Source of the DNA: Streptomyces sp. CoH27
GTDB lineage: Bacteria; Actinomycetota; Actinomycetes; Streptomycetales; Streptomycetaceae
Assembly: GCF_020181035.1 (NCBI RefSeq)
Contig: NZ_JAIQYY010000008.1
Coordinates: forward strand, 283,340 to 347,081
Length of the DNA stretch: 63,742 bases
Direction of reading: 5' to 3'
Under the pieces are notes generated by a model that was not told the origin of the DNA, did not search any database, and saw only the letters and a program-made list of their open reading frames with translations. Of the stretch, positions 45,057 through 54,548 are shown piece after piece. How positions within the stretch are numbered: the stretch's first letter is position 1; the number at the start of each line of letters is the position of its first letter. A program made the translations under genes and the position numbers.

Positions 45057-46412
45057 TCAACCGGAGTTCGGGAGGGCGTGGAGCCGGTCCGGGGCTTCGA
45101 TGGTCACGTCGGTCCAGGGCCAGTGCTCGGCGAGGCGGGGGGTAGCGGCGGCGGCCCGTGGTGATGAGCTGGGCTGCGGTGGGGAACAGCCGTAGCCGCA
45201 GGCGGCGGGGCTCCCAGAGCCGGGCTTTGCCGGTCAGTGCGAGCAGGGGCATCCAGGCGAGCAGGTCGAGAGCGATCTGGACGGTCTCCAGCCCGATCTG
45301 GTTCCGCGCGGTGTCGTGAAGGGGGGTTGCACAGACCGGTGTCGCGAGCGGTGTGGATGCGGTCCTCGGCCCGGGCCCGCTGACGGTGGCGCAGTTCCAG
45401 GTCCGCGACGGGTGCGCCGGTGGTGTTGGTGGCGAAGCAGGTCAGTCGCATGCCGTCGGCGTCGGTCAAGCGCAACTGGGCACCGGGGTGCGGCCGTTCC
45501 TTGCGGACCATCAGCCGGAGTCCTTCGGGCTGGCCGGCCAGGCGGTCGCCGGCGGGTTCGGCGACCCAGGCACCGTCGCGGATATCGCCGTCAGGTTCCA
45601 CGGCCGGTGTCCAAGCCGAGGCCGGCGCCTTCAGGACGGCCTGGTGGATGGCGTCGGTGATGGTCATGCCGACCGAGTACGACAGCCACGTTCCGCACTT
45701 CGCGAGCCGACGACGAACTCACGGGTGCCGCCGCCGGAACCGCAACGGATCAACGTCTGCCGTCCCCGCCGGAGGTGTTTCGGCAGCTGGCCAGGGCCGG
45801 CCAGGTGGCGACGATGTGGCCGGCGGCGGTGCCGGAGCCGGCGTCGCCGGGCCGCAACAGGACCACGACCGGCTCGCCGGCGCGGCGCGGCCATGGTCGA
45901 CGAACCCCGTCAGCGGATGGTGGCCAAACGACTTCTTCCAGGTCGCGGCGGCGTCCTGCTTCTCGGAGTGCGCCAGGACGAGGACGCTGTCGATGTCCAC
46001 GATCACCTGCCCGCCCGCGTCCGGCGCCGCATCACCGGCCAACCGTTACACGTGTTCGCGTACTTCAGCACGGGCGGTGCGCAGCGCGGCCAGGACCCGC
46101 TGCCCGCCCCGACGCCGGCGTACTGATCAGCCGGGAGACCGGGGGGCCGGAGGCCACCGGCCCGAACAGGGCCGGCTCGGTCCGCAACGTGCCCACATCG
46201 GCCAGGCAGTCCCCGCCCGGCGCCGCTGCGAGCGCCACATCCAGCAGGATCTTGCCCGGATCGTGTACCGCCCGCGGCTTGCGCCACGGCGCAAGCGCCG
46301 CCGATATCGCCGCATCCAGGCCGGATTCACGGACCGCCTCGACCAGCAGCGCCGCATCAGCCGGCGACACGATCCCGCGGCCATCGTCCTCGACACGACA
46401 CGCGGGTAGCAC
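45057..46412 (-). pseudogene. IS1380-family transposase, decayed (copy A)
   Basis: Fragments of one DDE transposase are spread over several frames on the minus strand. In order: VEDDGRGIVSPADAALLVEA (N-terminus), VIVDIDSVLVLAHSEKQDAAATWKKSFGHHPL-type catalytic segment, GTREFVVG, then LMVRKERPHPGAQLRLTDADG and LETVQIALDLLAWMPLLALTGKARLWEPRRLRLRL. These are the characteristic IS1380 pieces. At least two frameshifts are needed to join them, so it is inactive. An inverted repeat lies just upstream of the start. Confidence 0.82.
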
Positions 46413-46431
46413 CCGATACGCTCCTTCACCC

Positions 46432-46504
46432 GGAAAGTGCCTCCGACGGCAGCGGGAACAAGGACCTCAGCAATCCCCATTCTCGCTGGTCAGAGGCACT
46501 TTCC
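46432..46504. repeat. Inverted repeat at the upstream end of IS1380 copy A
   Basis: GGAAAGTGCCTCCGAC at 46432-46447 is matched by GTCAGAGGCACTTTCC at 46489-46504 (15 of 16 complementary). A related but diverged pair occurs at 47099-47108 and 47162-47171 in copy B. The outer hairpin CCTCGCG-AAAG-CGCGAGG is at 46534-46551. Confidence 0.7.
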
Positions 46505-46676
46505 GCTTTCTTGATCACGAGCCGGACAGCCCACCTCGCGAAAGCGCGAGGTTGGGTCGAAAGAGCGGAGCGCGTCATTCTCCCCGTGATCATTACCGTA
46601 TGGAGTCGCGCGCATGCATAAAGTGATGCGCGCTGGGAGTCGAGTAGCGGCTCCCACTTGAGCATGGGAGAAAGAC

Positions 46677-46967
46677 ATGCCATCCATTGCCCGGACTCTT
46701 GGGGCCGTCGGTGTCGGTGCCGTGCTTGCGCTCGGCGTCACACAGTCCGCGTCCGCAGCGCAAGGACAGCTGATCATCGGCAGCACGACGTACAACAACC
46801 CCAGCGGCTGCTACATGGTGGGGAGCCTTCCGACCGAGGTGCAGAACCACACCACTGGCATCGCGTACGTCTTCAGCGGCACCAATTGCACGGGGTTCGT
46901 GATTCAGACTCTGACGCCCGGCTCCAGCGCCGTCGACAGCTACGGATACAGCGTGTACGTGGGGTAG
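46677..46967 (+). CDS. Small secreted protein between IS remnants
   Basis: 96 residues from ATG 46677, with GGGAGAAAG upstream. A signal peptide is clear (IARTLGAVGVGAVLALGVTQSASAA). The mature part has two cysteines, GCYMVGS and GTNCTGF, and ends SYGYSVYVG. Patterns such as GCYMVG...VQNHTTGIAYVFSGTNCTG recall small beta-rich exported proteins of the beta/gamma-crystallin or peptidase-inhibitor I36 type. The match is weak and no function is claimed. The gene is intact, though both flanks are decayed IS1380 material. Confidence 0.75.
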   Translation: MPSIARTLGAVGVGAVLALGVTQSASAAQGQLIIGSTTYNNPSGCYMVGSLPTEVQNHTTGIAYVFSGTNCTGFVIQTLTPGSSAVDSYGYSVYVG

Positions 46968-46974
46968 GCCCCGC

Positions 46975-47175
46975 CTGCTCGCCGTGAACCGCTCGAGTCT
47001 GGCCTCCACCGGCAGCACGGTGCCGGCCCGGGAGACCACCGAACAGCCGCCGCCCTCGATGCGGACACGCGGGTGGGCCCCGATACGCTTCTCCGTCTGG
47101 AAAGTGCTTCTTCCCTCGCAGCCAACAGGACCCCCAGCGAGTCCTACCGTTGCAGGTCAGGAGCACTTTCCGGCA
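46975..47175 (-). mobile_element. IS1380 remnant (copy B, N-terminal end only)
   Basis: The segment repeats the start region of copy A. CCCGATACGCTTCTCCGTCTGGAAAGTGC at 47078 onward parallels the CCCGATACGCTCC region of copy A, and the minus-strand frame reads VVSRAGTVLPVEARLERF. Only the first ~50 codons of the transposase survive. Confidence 0.65.
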
Positions 47176-47217
47176 TTTTGGACCAGCCCTCGCCCGGCCA
47201 CCTGACGAAGGCGAGGG

Positions 47218-47478
47218 TCAGGGCAGCGCCGCAGGGAATCCCAGCACGGGTGACGGCACGTCGATCCCGGGCTCCCCCGAGGCAGGCCGGGCGTGGATCC
47301 GGTCGAACCGCATCCATCTGGGCTCCGCCGCGAAGTCCGGTATCACCTGGGCCAAGGCGAGACAGACGAGCTCGGAGTCCGTCGACTGTGGAGGCCGAGC
47401 CAGCCATCCGGTATCTCCGATCTCGTCGTCGACCTTCACGTACCGTGCGGTGAGCAGGGTGTCCAGGTCGCTTGTCAC
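47218..47478 (-). pseudogene. IS982-family transposase fragment
   Basis: The minus frame from GTG 47478 reads TSDLDTLLTARYVKVDDEIG, then WLARPPQSTDSELVCLALAQ and FAAEPRWMRFDRIHA. This is the N-terminal region of IS982-type transposases. It stops after about 85 residues with no catalytic domain, so it is a remnant abutting IS1380 copy B. Confidence 0.78.
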
Positions 47479-47632
47479 AGAACGACCTCTGACACCCTGT
47501 CTGCGTTCCGGACGCGGCGTCAACAACGTCATGACCCGCAACATCCAGAGGATGTCACAGGTCGGCCGCAAACCCGGGCCCGGACGCCCGGGCCCGGTAC
47601 GTCACTCTCCGAGACCAGGTACGTTCGACGAC

Positions 47633-48571
47633 GTGGCTGGATTCAGGATCGGACGCGGGGGCCGGGACAACCGCACCCCCCAAGGACAGCAGGCACCGCA
47701 GGGACCGTCGTACGGCCGCCCCGCACCGCAGCACGGGCAGCCGGGGTCGTCGTACGGACCGGCGGGACCGTCGTACGGCTTCCCGCAGGCACCGCAGCGG
47801 TCGTACCCGCAGCCGGGGCAGTCGTACGGGTACCCGGGCCCGGGCGGCGACGGGCCGGAGTACTTCGGGGGCGACGGTGGCCACCCGGGCGGCGGCGCTC
47901 CCGGCCATGACCCGTACGCGGCCAACAACCCGGGCCACACCCAGGCGTTCTCGATCGACGAGGCCGCCGGCTACACGCAGGGCGCGACCTACCAGGCCGG
48001 CTCGGCCGCCGCGCCCGCGGCCCCGCTCGGCCCGCCCCTGCACTGGAAGGAGCTGCTGAAGGGGATCATCCTCTCCCCCGGCCAGACCTTCCTGCGCATG
48101 CGGGACTACACGATGTGGGCCCCGGCCCTCATCACCACGTTCCTCTACGGCCTGCTGGCCGTCTTCGGCTTCGACGGCGCCCGCAAGGACGCGATCGGCG
48201 CCACGCTCTCCAACGCGGCGCCGATCGTGCTGATCACGGCGGTCGTGATGGTGCTCGGCCTGTTCGTCCTGGGCGTGGTCACCCACACCCTGGCCCGCCA
48301 GCTCGGCGGCGACGGCGCCTGGCAGCCGACGGTCGGCCTGTCCATGCTGATCACGGCCCTCACGGACACGCCGCGGCTGCTGGTCGCCATGTTCGCCGGC
48401 GGCGACGCCGGATTCGTGCAGCTGCTCGGCTGGGTCACCTGGATCGGCGCGGGCGCTCTGCTGACTCTGATGGTCTCCCGCTCCCACGACCTGCCCTGGC
48501 CGAAGGCGCTGGGGGCGTCGGCGATCCAGCTGATCGCGCTGCTGTCGATAGTGAAGCTGGGGACGTTCTAG
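47633..48571 (+). CDS. Yip1-family membrane protein
   Basis: 312 residues from GTG 47633; no clear RBS, so the mRNA may be leaderless. The first ~135 residues are Gly/Pro/Tyr/Gln-rich and disordered (GPSYGRPAPQHGQPGSSYG). The C-terminal part holds about five hydrophobic helices with the Yip1 pattern: a KGIILSPGQTFLRMRDYTMW entry, then APALITTFLYGLLAVFGF and LITAVVMVLGLFVLGVVTH. The role in actinobacteria is not established. It stands apart from the IS remnants upstream and is probably a conserved chromosomal gene. Confidence 0.85.
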   Translation: MAGFRIGRGGRDNRTPQGQQAPQGPSYGRPAPQHGQPGSSYGPAGPSYGFPQAPQRSYPQPGQSYGYPGPGGDGPEYFGGDGGHPGGGAPGHDPYAANNPGHTQAFSIDEAAGYTQGATYQAGSAAAPAAPLGPPLHWKELLKGIILSPGQTFLRMRDYTMWAPALITTFLYGLLAVFGFDGARKDAIGATLSNAAPIVLITAVVMVLGLFVLGVVTHTLARQLGGDGAWQPTVGLSMLITALTDTPRLLVAMFAGGDAGFVQLLGWVTWIGAGALLTLMVSRSHDLPWPKALGASAIQLIALLSIVKLGTF

Positions 48572-49360
48572 AACACTCAGCCTGTACTCCGGGTCGGGGC
48601 CGGTGTCGCGGGGAGGCACATGGTCCCTGCCCACCCGTCCTTGATCGTGGACGTGGCGGCCCGGTCGCATCCGGTGTTCTTGGGACCGAGCCCGTCGCAT
48701 CCGGCGCCAGAACAACCGGGCGTGGCCAACGCGGTCTCGGCAGCCCACGGCTGCCCGCACGGCAGTCGGCCCCGGCCCTCCGGTACCGCCCCCGGCGTCG
48801 CCACCGCCGATCGCGCTGGTCAGCAGCACGGAGAGCGACGGTCCCGGCGGAGGAACGGCGCCTTCGCTTCCGGCGGCTGCTCGCCGCCCACCCCGACCTC
48901 GCGGAGGAGCTGCGCCGTGGCCTGGCCGAAGACTCGACTCCGGCGCTGCCGGCCCAGCCGCCGGGCAACTGCACCGTCTTCAACGCGACGGCGACCGGCA
49001 ACGACCGTGTCTACCAGTCGGCCGGGGACCAGCGGATCAGTGAGCACAGCACTACGCACCCCGCCGCTCCCTCAGGCCGGCGCCGGCCTGGACCGCGGTC
49101 GGGGCGACGCTGATCGCGCTCGGCGCGGCCGCCGGCGTGGACCTGTGGGACCGGCACAGGTCGGCGCACGCGGATGCGCAGGCGACGGTGACGGGCGCCA
49201 CGACGGCGGCGCGGACATCGTCATCACCGAGTCCGTGAGCCCACTGGAGCGCGGTCAGCTGTACCAGGTGTGCGTCTCGGTGCAGGAGCAGGACGGCCCC
49301 AAGCCCGTCGTCGCGAGCCGGCACGTCAAGGGCCGCGAGCTGGGGATCATCTGCACCTGA
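48572..49360 (+). pseudogene. Decayed gene (small membrane protein type)
   Basis: Coding traces lie in different frames: RLLAAHPDLAEELRRGLAEDS and FNATATGNDRVYQSAGDQRI (48850-49050), AWTAVGATLIALGAAAGVDLW (about 49090-49155, a transmembrane helix), and QLYQVCVSVQEQDGPKPVVA (to 49360). The ATATGNDRVYQSAGDQ motif is common in Streptomyces proteins of unknown function that join a regulatory N-terminus to a TM helix. Frameshifts separate the parts. No intact gene is seen in this 790-bp stretch. Confidence 0.55.
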
Positions 49361-49367
49361 CCCCCTC

Positions 49368-49865
49368 CTACGCGTCGAGGACCTGCCCAGCCCGCTGCAC
49401 CACGGGCGGCTCGACGCTCCACGGGAAGTTGATCCAGTCGTCGGTCCGCTTCCAGACGTACTCGCACTTCACGAGCGAGTGGGACTTCTCGTAGATCACC
49501 GCGGAGCGCACCTCGGCGACGGTGTCGAGACAGAAGTCGCGCACCAGCTTCAGCGTCTTGCCGGTGTCCGCGACGTCGTCGGTGATCAGGACCTTCTTGT
49601 CGGAGAAGTCGATCACGTTGGGCACGGGAGCGAGCATGACCGGCATGTCCAGGGTGGTCCCCACCCCGGTGTAGAACTCCACGTTCACGAGGTGGATGTT
49701 CTTGCAGTCGAGGGCGTAGGCGAGCCCGCCGGCGACGAACACCCCGCCGCGGGCGATGCTGAGCACGACGTCGGGCTCGTACCCGTCGTCGGCGATGGTC
49801 TGGGCGAGCTCGCGGATGGCGCCGCCGAACCGCTCGTAGGTCAGGTTCTCCCGCACGTCACTCAT
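49368..49865 (-). CDS. Phosphoribosyltransferase (xanthine/guanine type)
   Basis: 165 residues. The PRPP-binding loop VLITDDVADTGKTL (near residue 93) and VVLSIARGGVFVAGGLAY define a type I phosphoribosyltransferase. NIHLVNVEFYTGVG and a WINFPW C-terminus resemble purine-salvage Gpt-like enzymes. The substrate is inferred. It is followed after 13 bp by dcd upstream in the same direction, so the two nucleotide-metabolism genes may be co-transcribed. Confidence 0.9.
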   Translation of the reverse strand: MSDVRENLTYERFGGAIRELAQTIADDGYEPDVVLSIARGGVFVAGGLAYALDCKNIHLVNVEFYTGVGTTLDMPVMLAPVPNVIDFSDKKVLITDDVADTGKTLKLVRDFCLDTVAEVRSAVIYEKSHSLVKCEYVWKRTDDWINFPWSVEPPVVQRAGQVLDA

Positions 49866-49878
49866 GTTGCTGTGGCCC

Positions 49879-50454
49879 TCACACCTGGGTCCGATGGAAA
49901 TTGACGTAGGACCGCGAGGCGGTCGGCCCGCGCTGCCCCTGGTACCGGGAGCCGTAGCGCTCGCTGCCGTAGGGGAACTCGGCGGGCGAGGTCAGCCGGA
50001 ACATGCACAGCTGGCCGATCTTCATGCCGGGCCAGAGCTTGATCGGCAGGGTGGCGAGATTGGACAGCTCAAGGGTGACGTGCCCGCTGAAGCCGGGGTC
50101 GATGAACCCTGCGGTGGAGTGGGTGACGAGCCCGAGGCGCCCGAGCGAGGACTTGCCCTCCAGCCGCGAGGCAAGATCGTCGGGAAGCGTGATGACCTCG
50201 TAGGTGGAGGCGAGCACGAACTCCCCGGGATGCAGGATGAAGGGCTCGTCCCCCTCCGGCTCCACGAGCCGCGTGAGATCGGGCTGCTCGACGGAGGGGT
50301 CGATGTGCGGGTACCGGTGGTTCTCGAACACCCGGAAGTACCGGTCCAGCCGTACGTCGATGCTCGACGGCTGCACCATGGTTTCGTCGTAGGGATCGAT
50401 CCGTACCCGCCCGGCGTCGATCTCGGCCCGGATGTCCTTGTCTGAGAGAAGCAC
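49879..50454 (-). CDS. dcd: dCTP deaminase
   Basis: 191 residues from GTG 50454. [55 protein letters not shown] with the conserved Arg/Ser/Glu active site, and a [18 protein letters not shown] tail match actinobacterial Dcd. It deaminates dCTP to dUTP (in some actinobacteria also further to dUMP; the sequence alone does not tell which). It precedes the phosphoribosyltransferase gene. Confidence 0.97.
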   Translation of the reverse strand: MLLSDKDIRAEIDAGRVRIDPYDETMVQPSSIDVRLDRYFRVFENHRYPHIDPSVEQPDLTRLVEPEGDEPFILHPGEFVLASTYEVITLPDDLASRLEGKSSLGRLGLVTHSTAGFIDPGFSGHVTLELSNLATLPIKLWPGMKIGQLCMFRLTSPAEFPYGSERYGSRYQGQRGPTASRSYVNFHRTQV

Positions 50455-50614
50455 GTAGCGAGGATACGCAAGGCGCGCGGAGCCGTGACAATCGTGACGG
50501 TTCCGCGCGCCTGGATCACTCTGCGCTCACTGTCCGCGCCGCTCCCGCGACCGCGTAGCTACCGCTTCGCTCTTCGCTACTGCTTTCCGCTTCGCTGCCG
50601 GTTCTCCGGAGCGG

Positions 50615-50773
50615 CTACCGCTTCTCCAGAGCGACCGGCACCACACTGCGGAGCCGGGCACACCCGGGACACCTCATGAGCCGGCCGGGGCCGAGCCGCT
50701 CGGCCTGCTGCATCGGGAACGAAGCGGCGCTGAAGACGTGCCCATCCGCACAGCGGACGACGGTGCGTTCCAT
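50615..50773 (-). CDS. 52-residue zinc-ribbon-like protein
   Basis: From ATG 50773 the product reads MERTVVRCADGHVFSAASFP, with later RCPGCARLRSVVPV. The CADGH and CPGC pairs could bind zinc. It is short but keeps a typical gene GC pattern, has AAGGGA upstream, and I recognise the pattern as common in Streptomyces without a known role. The flanks (50455-50614 and 50774-51053) show no other gene. Confidence 0.65.
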   Translation of the reverse strand: MERTVVRCADGHVFSAASFPMQQAERLGPGRLMRCPGCARLRSVVPVALEKR

Positions 50774-51053
50774 CAAGTCCCTTAAGTCCCTTCCCCAAGA
50801 GCCTCGTCGGGCGTTCCGCCCTGACGACAAAAGCCACATTACGGGATCAAAGAGACGGCTCTCCAGGCGGCACTCCGGCCCACCCGCCCCCTCCGCGAGG
50901 CCTCCACCGTACGCCCCAACTCCGCCCGCCCGCAGCCGGATCGCACCCCTGAAACCGACTCAGACCCCTGGGGCCCGGGCACCAGGGGTCTTCCATGCTG
51001 TACAGTGAGCAACGTCCGGACCCCGACTCCCCGAGTCGATCTGTCCGAACTAC

Positions 51054-51124
51054 GCGGGTGTAGTTTAATGGTAGAACATCAGCTTCCCAAGCTGAGAGCG
51101 CGAGTTCGATTCTCGTCACCCGCT
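51054..51124 (+). tRNA. tRNA-Gly (CCC)
   Basis: 71-nt cloverleaf: acceptor GCGGGTG/CACCCGC, D arm GTTT/GAAC, anticodon stem TCAGC/GCTGA around loop TTCCCAA (anticodon CCC), and T arm GCGAG-TTCGATT-CTCGT. No CCA is encoded. The 3' 43 bases are repeated at 54499 and 61674, so it is an integration site. Confidence 0.97.
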
Positions 51125-51125
51125 C
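51082..51125 (+). repeat. Attachment-site core, copy 1 (inside tRNA-Gly)
   Basis: A 44-bp segment from the anticodon stem to one base after the tRNA end is identical to 54499-54542 and differs by one base from 61674-61717. This is the usual att core of tRNA-targeting tyrosine integrases. Confidence 0.9.
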
Positions 51126-51132
51126 TTGAGAG

Positions 51133-51159
51133 AAACCCCAGGTCAACGGCCTGGGGTTT
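51133..51159 (+). terminator. tRNA-Gly terminator
   Basis: Perfect 10-bp stem AAACCCCAGG/CCTGGGGTTT with a 7-nt loop, followed by GTTTTT. Close relatives follow the two other att copies (54549-54577 and 61725-61751). Confidence 0.9.
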
Positions 51160-51171
51160 GTTTTTGTCCGA

Positions 51172-52539
51172 TCAGTCGGCTCCCCGCCGCTCCCTGAAAC
51201 GGGCGGCGGCCTCGGCGAGATCCACGATCGGGCCGGGGTAGTCCAGGCCCGCCCGGGTGGCTGCGTCGAGGTGAGCGACGCGGTGGACCGCGGTGGCGTC
51301 GAGGTGGCGGAGTTCGGGGAGCCAGCGGCGCACGTACTCCCCGCGGGGGTCGTACCGGCGCGCCTGGACGAGTGGGTTGAGGAGCCGGTTCGGGCGGGTG
51401 TCCGTGCCGGTCCCGGCGACCCATTGCCAGTTGAGCTGGTTGTTGGCCACATCACCGTCGACAAGGAGGTCCAGGAAGTGGCGGGCTCCCGCCCGCCAGT
51501 CCACGTACAGCGTCTTGGTGAGAAAGCTTGCCGCGAGCAGGCGGGCCCGGCCCGGCATCCAGCCCTCGTGGCGGAGCTGTCGCAGGGCGGCGTCGACGAC
51601 GGGGTAGCCCGTGCGGCCGTCCTGCCAGGCTTCGAACTCCTTCGTGGCGCGGCGCCAGCGGCCGTGCCGGGGCCGGTAGTCGTGGTCGGCGGCGTCGGGG
51701 CGGGCCGCCAGGACCTGGTGGTGGAAGTCCCGCCAGGCGAGCTGGCGGACGAAGGCGTGCGCACCGGGACCGTCCTGGGCGCGGACCCGGTGCAGCAGTT
51801 CGGTGGGTGAGAGGCAGCCGAAGTGCAGGTAGGGGGAGAGCCGGGAGGTCGCGTCGGCGGCCAGGTCGTCGTGCCGTTCGTCGTATGCGGACAGCGGGCC
51901 CGCCAGCCATGACCGCAGCCTGCGGCGGGCCTCGGATTCCCCGCCGACGGGCAGGCCCGGCGAAGTGGATCCCGACACGATGGACTCTGCGCGAGGAAGG
52001 TCGGCCGAGCCCACGTCGGGTAGCCGTACGACGTCCGGTGCCGGCAGGACGCCGCGCACGGAGAAGCTCTCCCATCGGCGGAAGTAGGGGGTGAAGACGG
52101 CGAAGTGGCCCTTGCCCGCCGGTGTCAGCGCTCCCGGCGGTACGACCGTCAACGAGGCGTCGTGGGCTCGTAGTTCGCGTCGGTCGCCGGCCAGCTCCGC
52201 GCGCAGCCGGTCCTCGCGCCGTGCCGCGTAGCGGCTCACCCCGCCCGCGATGTGCACCACAGTTGCCCCGGTCTCCGCCGCCACCCGGCAGGTCTCCTCG
52301 ACCACGTCGCCGAGGCGCACCACCAGCCGACCGCCCCGAGCCCGCAGGGCCCTGTCGAGATCAGCCAGGCTGTCGGCGAGGAACGCCGCGCGGTTGGGTC
52401 CGGCGAAGCCGGTGCGGCGGATGCCGGTGTCGACGACGAAGAGCGGGACCACGCGTTCGGCGTCCTTCAGAGCGGCCTGGAGGACCGGGTTGTCGTGCAC
52501 CCGCAGGTCGGCGGTGAACAGGGCGACCGAGACGCGCAC
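51172..52539 (-). CDS. phr: Deoxyribodipyrimidine photolyase
   Basis: 455 residues. The N-terminal antenna domain begins VALFTADLRVHDNPVLQAAL. FAD-domain motifs are complete: SRLSPYLHFGCLSPTELL, FVRQLAWRDFHHQVL, GYPVVDAALRQLRHEGWM and NQLNWQWVAGTGTDTRPNRL. It repairs UV pyrimidine dimers with light. It follows the SDR gene by 14 bp in one unit. In Streptomyces, photolyase and an SDR gene are, as I recall, members of the light-induced LitR regulon. Here the pair is enclosed by two copies of the tRNA-Gly att core. Confidence 0.97.
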   Translation of the reverse strand: MRVSVALFTADLRVHDNPVLQAALKDAERVVPLFVVDTGIRRTGFAGPNRAAFLADSLADLDRALRARGGRLVVRLGDVVEETCRVAAETGATVVHIAGGVSRYAARREDRLRAELAGDRRELRAHDASLTVVPPGALTPAGKGHFAVFTPYFRRWESFSVRGVLPAPDVVRLPDVGSADLPRAESIVSGSTSPGLPVGGESEARRRLRSWLAGPLSAYDERHDDLAADATSRLSPYLHFGCLSPTELLHRVRAQDGPGAHAFVRQLAWRDFHHQVLAARPDAADHDYRPRHGRWRRATKEFEAWQDGRTGYPVVDAALRQLRHEGWMPGRARLLAASFLTKTLYVDWRAGARHFLDLLVDGDVANNQLNWQWVAGTGTDTRPNRLLNPLVQARRYDPRGEYVRRWLPELRHLDATAVHRVAHLDAATRAGLDYPGPIVDLAEAAARFRERRGAD

Positions 52540-52553
52540 GGTTCTCGAGCCCC

Positions 52554-54080
52554 TCAGTGAGTACGGGCCGGCTCAGGGGCGGCCGATTCGGCCGCGGCGG
52601 CGATGTTGCGGGCCATGCCGCCGAAGACCGCGGCGTGGAAGGGTGCCACGCCCCACCAGTAGACGTGCCCAGCCAGGCCGTGCGGATGGAACAGGGCCCG
52701 CTGCCGGTACACCGTGCGTCCCTGTGCATCCCGGTCGACGGCCATCTCCAGCCAGGCCAGGCCCGGCAGCCGCATCTCCGCGCGCAACCGGAGCAGCCGG
52801 CCCGGCTCGATCTCCTCCACTCGCCAGAAGTCCAGGCTGTCGCCGACCCGCAGCCGGGTCGCGTCCCGGCGGCCCCGGCGCAGACCGACACCGCCAACCA
52901 GGGTGTCCAGCCAGCCCCGCAAGGACCAGGCCAGCGGCGAGGAGTACCAGCCGTTCTCGCCACCGATCGCCTCCACCACCTGCCACAGCGCCTGCGGCGA
53001 CGCCGCGACCGTACGCTCGCGGTGATCCGTGTAGAGGCTCCCGCCCGCCCAGTCGGGGTCGGTGGGCAGCGGGTCGCTGGGGGCGCGCGGAGTCGAGGCG
53101 GAGGACCACCTGGTGGCCACGTCCGCGTCCTGCACGCGCCTCAGAGCCAGCCGGATCGCCCGGTCGAGACCGACCGGTCCCTCCGCGGGGTCCGGCACGT
53201 AACGGACGATGTCCCGCTCGGCGCAGACCACCTCGTGCCTCAGCGACTCGACCAGCGGGCGGGCGAGAGCGCCCGGCACCGGGGTGACCAGACCGACCCA
53301 GAGGCTGGACAGCCGGGGGGTGAGCAGGGGAACGGGGAGGATGAGGCGTTTCGGCAGCGCGGCGACGACGGCGTACCGCCGCATCATCTCCTCGTACGTG
53401 ACGATGTCCGGTCCACCGATGTCGAAGACGCGGTTCACGTCGTACGGCAGCCTCGCGCATCCCACAAGGAAGCGGAGCACGTCGCGGACGGCGATGGGCT
53501 GGATGCGGGTGCGCACCCAGCTCGGGGTCACCATCACGGGCAGCCGCTCGGTCAGATATCGCAGCATCTCGAACGAGGCCGAACCCGACCCGATGATCAC
53601 GGCTGCCCGCAGTACGGCGGTCGGCACGCCCGAGGCCAGGAGGATGCGGCCCACTTCGGCGCGGGACCGCAGATGAGGTGACAGTGCGTGCTCGGGTACT
53701 CCGGAAGGGCTCAGACCGCCGAGGTAGACGATTCGGCGGATTCCTGCGGCACGCGCCTGCTCACCGAAGACCCTGGCCGCGCGCCGGTCGGTCTCCTCGA
53801 AGCCCCGACCGGTACCCAGGGCGTGCACCAGGTAGTACGCGACGTCCATGCCCTCCATGGCCGCGCGCACGGCCCTCTCGTCCGTTACGTCCCCACGCAC
53901 GGTCTCCGCCCGCCCAGCCCACGGATGGTCCCGCAGCTTGCCGGGGGCGCGGGCCAGGCAGCGCACGGAATGCCCGGCGGCGAGCAGCTCCGGCACCAGC
54001 CTGCCGCCGATGTAACCGGTGGCGCCGGTGACCAGACAGCGCAGCGGCCGGTCGTCGTCGGTCATGCCGGTCGCACGCAT
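52554..54080 (-). CDS. NAD(P)-binding SDR protein fused to DUF2867
   Basis: 508 residues from ATG 54080, or ATG 54065 (MTDDDRP) with no better RBS. The first ~290 residues are an atypical SDR/NmrA-like domain (CLVTGATGYIGGRLVPELLA, YYLVHALGTG, RIVYLGGLSPSG). The C-terminal part from about 330 is DUF2867 (LYTDHRERTVAASPQALW, GVGLRRGRRDATRLRVGDSLDFWRVEEI). The reaction is unknown. It heads the unit that continues to the photolyase gene. Confidence 0.9.
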   Translation of the reverse strand: MRATGMTDDDRPLRCLVTGATGYIGGRLVPELLAAGHSVRCLARAPGKLRDHPWAGRAETVRGDVTDERAVRAAMEGMDVAYYLVHALGTGRGFEETDRRAARVFGEQARAAGIRRIVYLGGLSPSGVPEHALSPHLRSRAEVGRILLASGVPTAVLRAAVIIGSGSASFEMLRYLTERLPVMVTPSWVRTRIQPIAVRDVLRFLVGCARLPYDVNRVFDIGGPDIVTYEEMMRRYAVVAALPKRLILPVPLLTPRLSSLWVGLVTPVPGALARPLVESLRHEVVCAERDIVRYVPDPAEGPVGLDRAIRLALRRVQDADVATRWSSASTPRAPSDPLPTDPDWAGGSLYTDHRERTVAASPQALWQVVEAIGGENGWYSSPLAWSLRGWLDTLVGGVGLRRGRRDATRLRVGDSLDFWRVEEIEPGRLLRLRAEMRLPGLAWLEMAVDRDAQGRTVYRQRALFHPHGLAGHVYWWGVAPFHAAVFGGMARNIAAAAESAAPEPARTH

Positions 54081-54498
54081 GCCTGTCGCGTGCGCCTTGC
54101 CCGGCGTCGGCCGGCGGACCGAGGCGCAGGAAACGTCATGGCTCTCATGTCCTCCTGGGAGGTGCCTTCTGATGCGCCCTGTCGCTGTTCCCTGAACCCA
54201 TGCTTGGGGCCGCGGACGAACACCGCAACCTCGCCGTCCCGGGCCGGAGGGTGGTCACGACGGGTTCGGCGCACACCTGGGTGCCAACCCGTCCCGGGGC
54301 GCCCCGGTGCCGGCCCCGCCGTCATGCACCGAGGTGGGTGAGGACGGCGAAGACGGGGGTACGGCAGGGACGTGCCCTATCCGTGCCCGTAAGTGCGGAC
54401 AACCACGGTCAACCATGGGCGCCCGACCCCCCTGTACAACAATGCCGACACAACGAATCCGCGCAGGTCAGAGGCCGTTCCACCACCCAAGCGCCGTC
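54081..54498. other. 418-bp region before att copy 2, no gene
   Basis: It should contain the promoter of the SDR-phr unit. The right part (54390-54498) shares motifs with 61560-61673: GGACAACCACGGTCAACC versus GCGACAACGGTCAACAGC, a GCAGGTCA segment, and CCAAGCGCCGTC just before each att core. These look like arm sites of related integrases. Confidence 0.5.
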
Positions 54499-54542
54499 GC
54501 TTCCCAAGCTGAGAGCGCGAGTTCGATTCTCGTCACCCGCTC
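54499..54542 (+). repeat. Attachment-site core, copy 2
   Basis: 44 bp identical to the tRNA-Gly 3' end (51082-51125), preceded by CCAAGCGCCGTC instead of the tRNA 5' half. It marks the right end of the photolyase segment and the left end of the next. Confidence 0.92.
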
Positions 54543-54548
54543 CACCAC

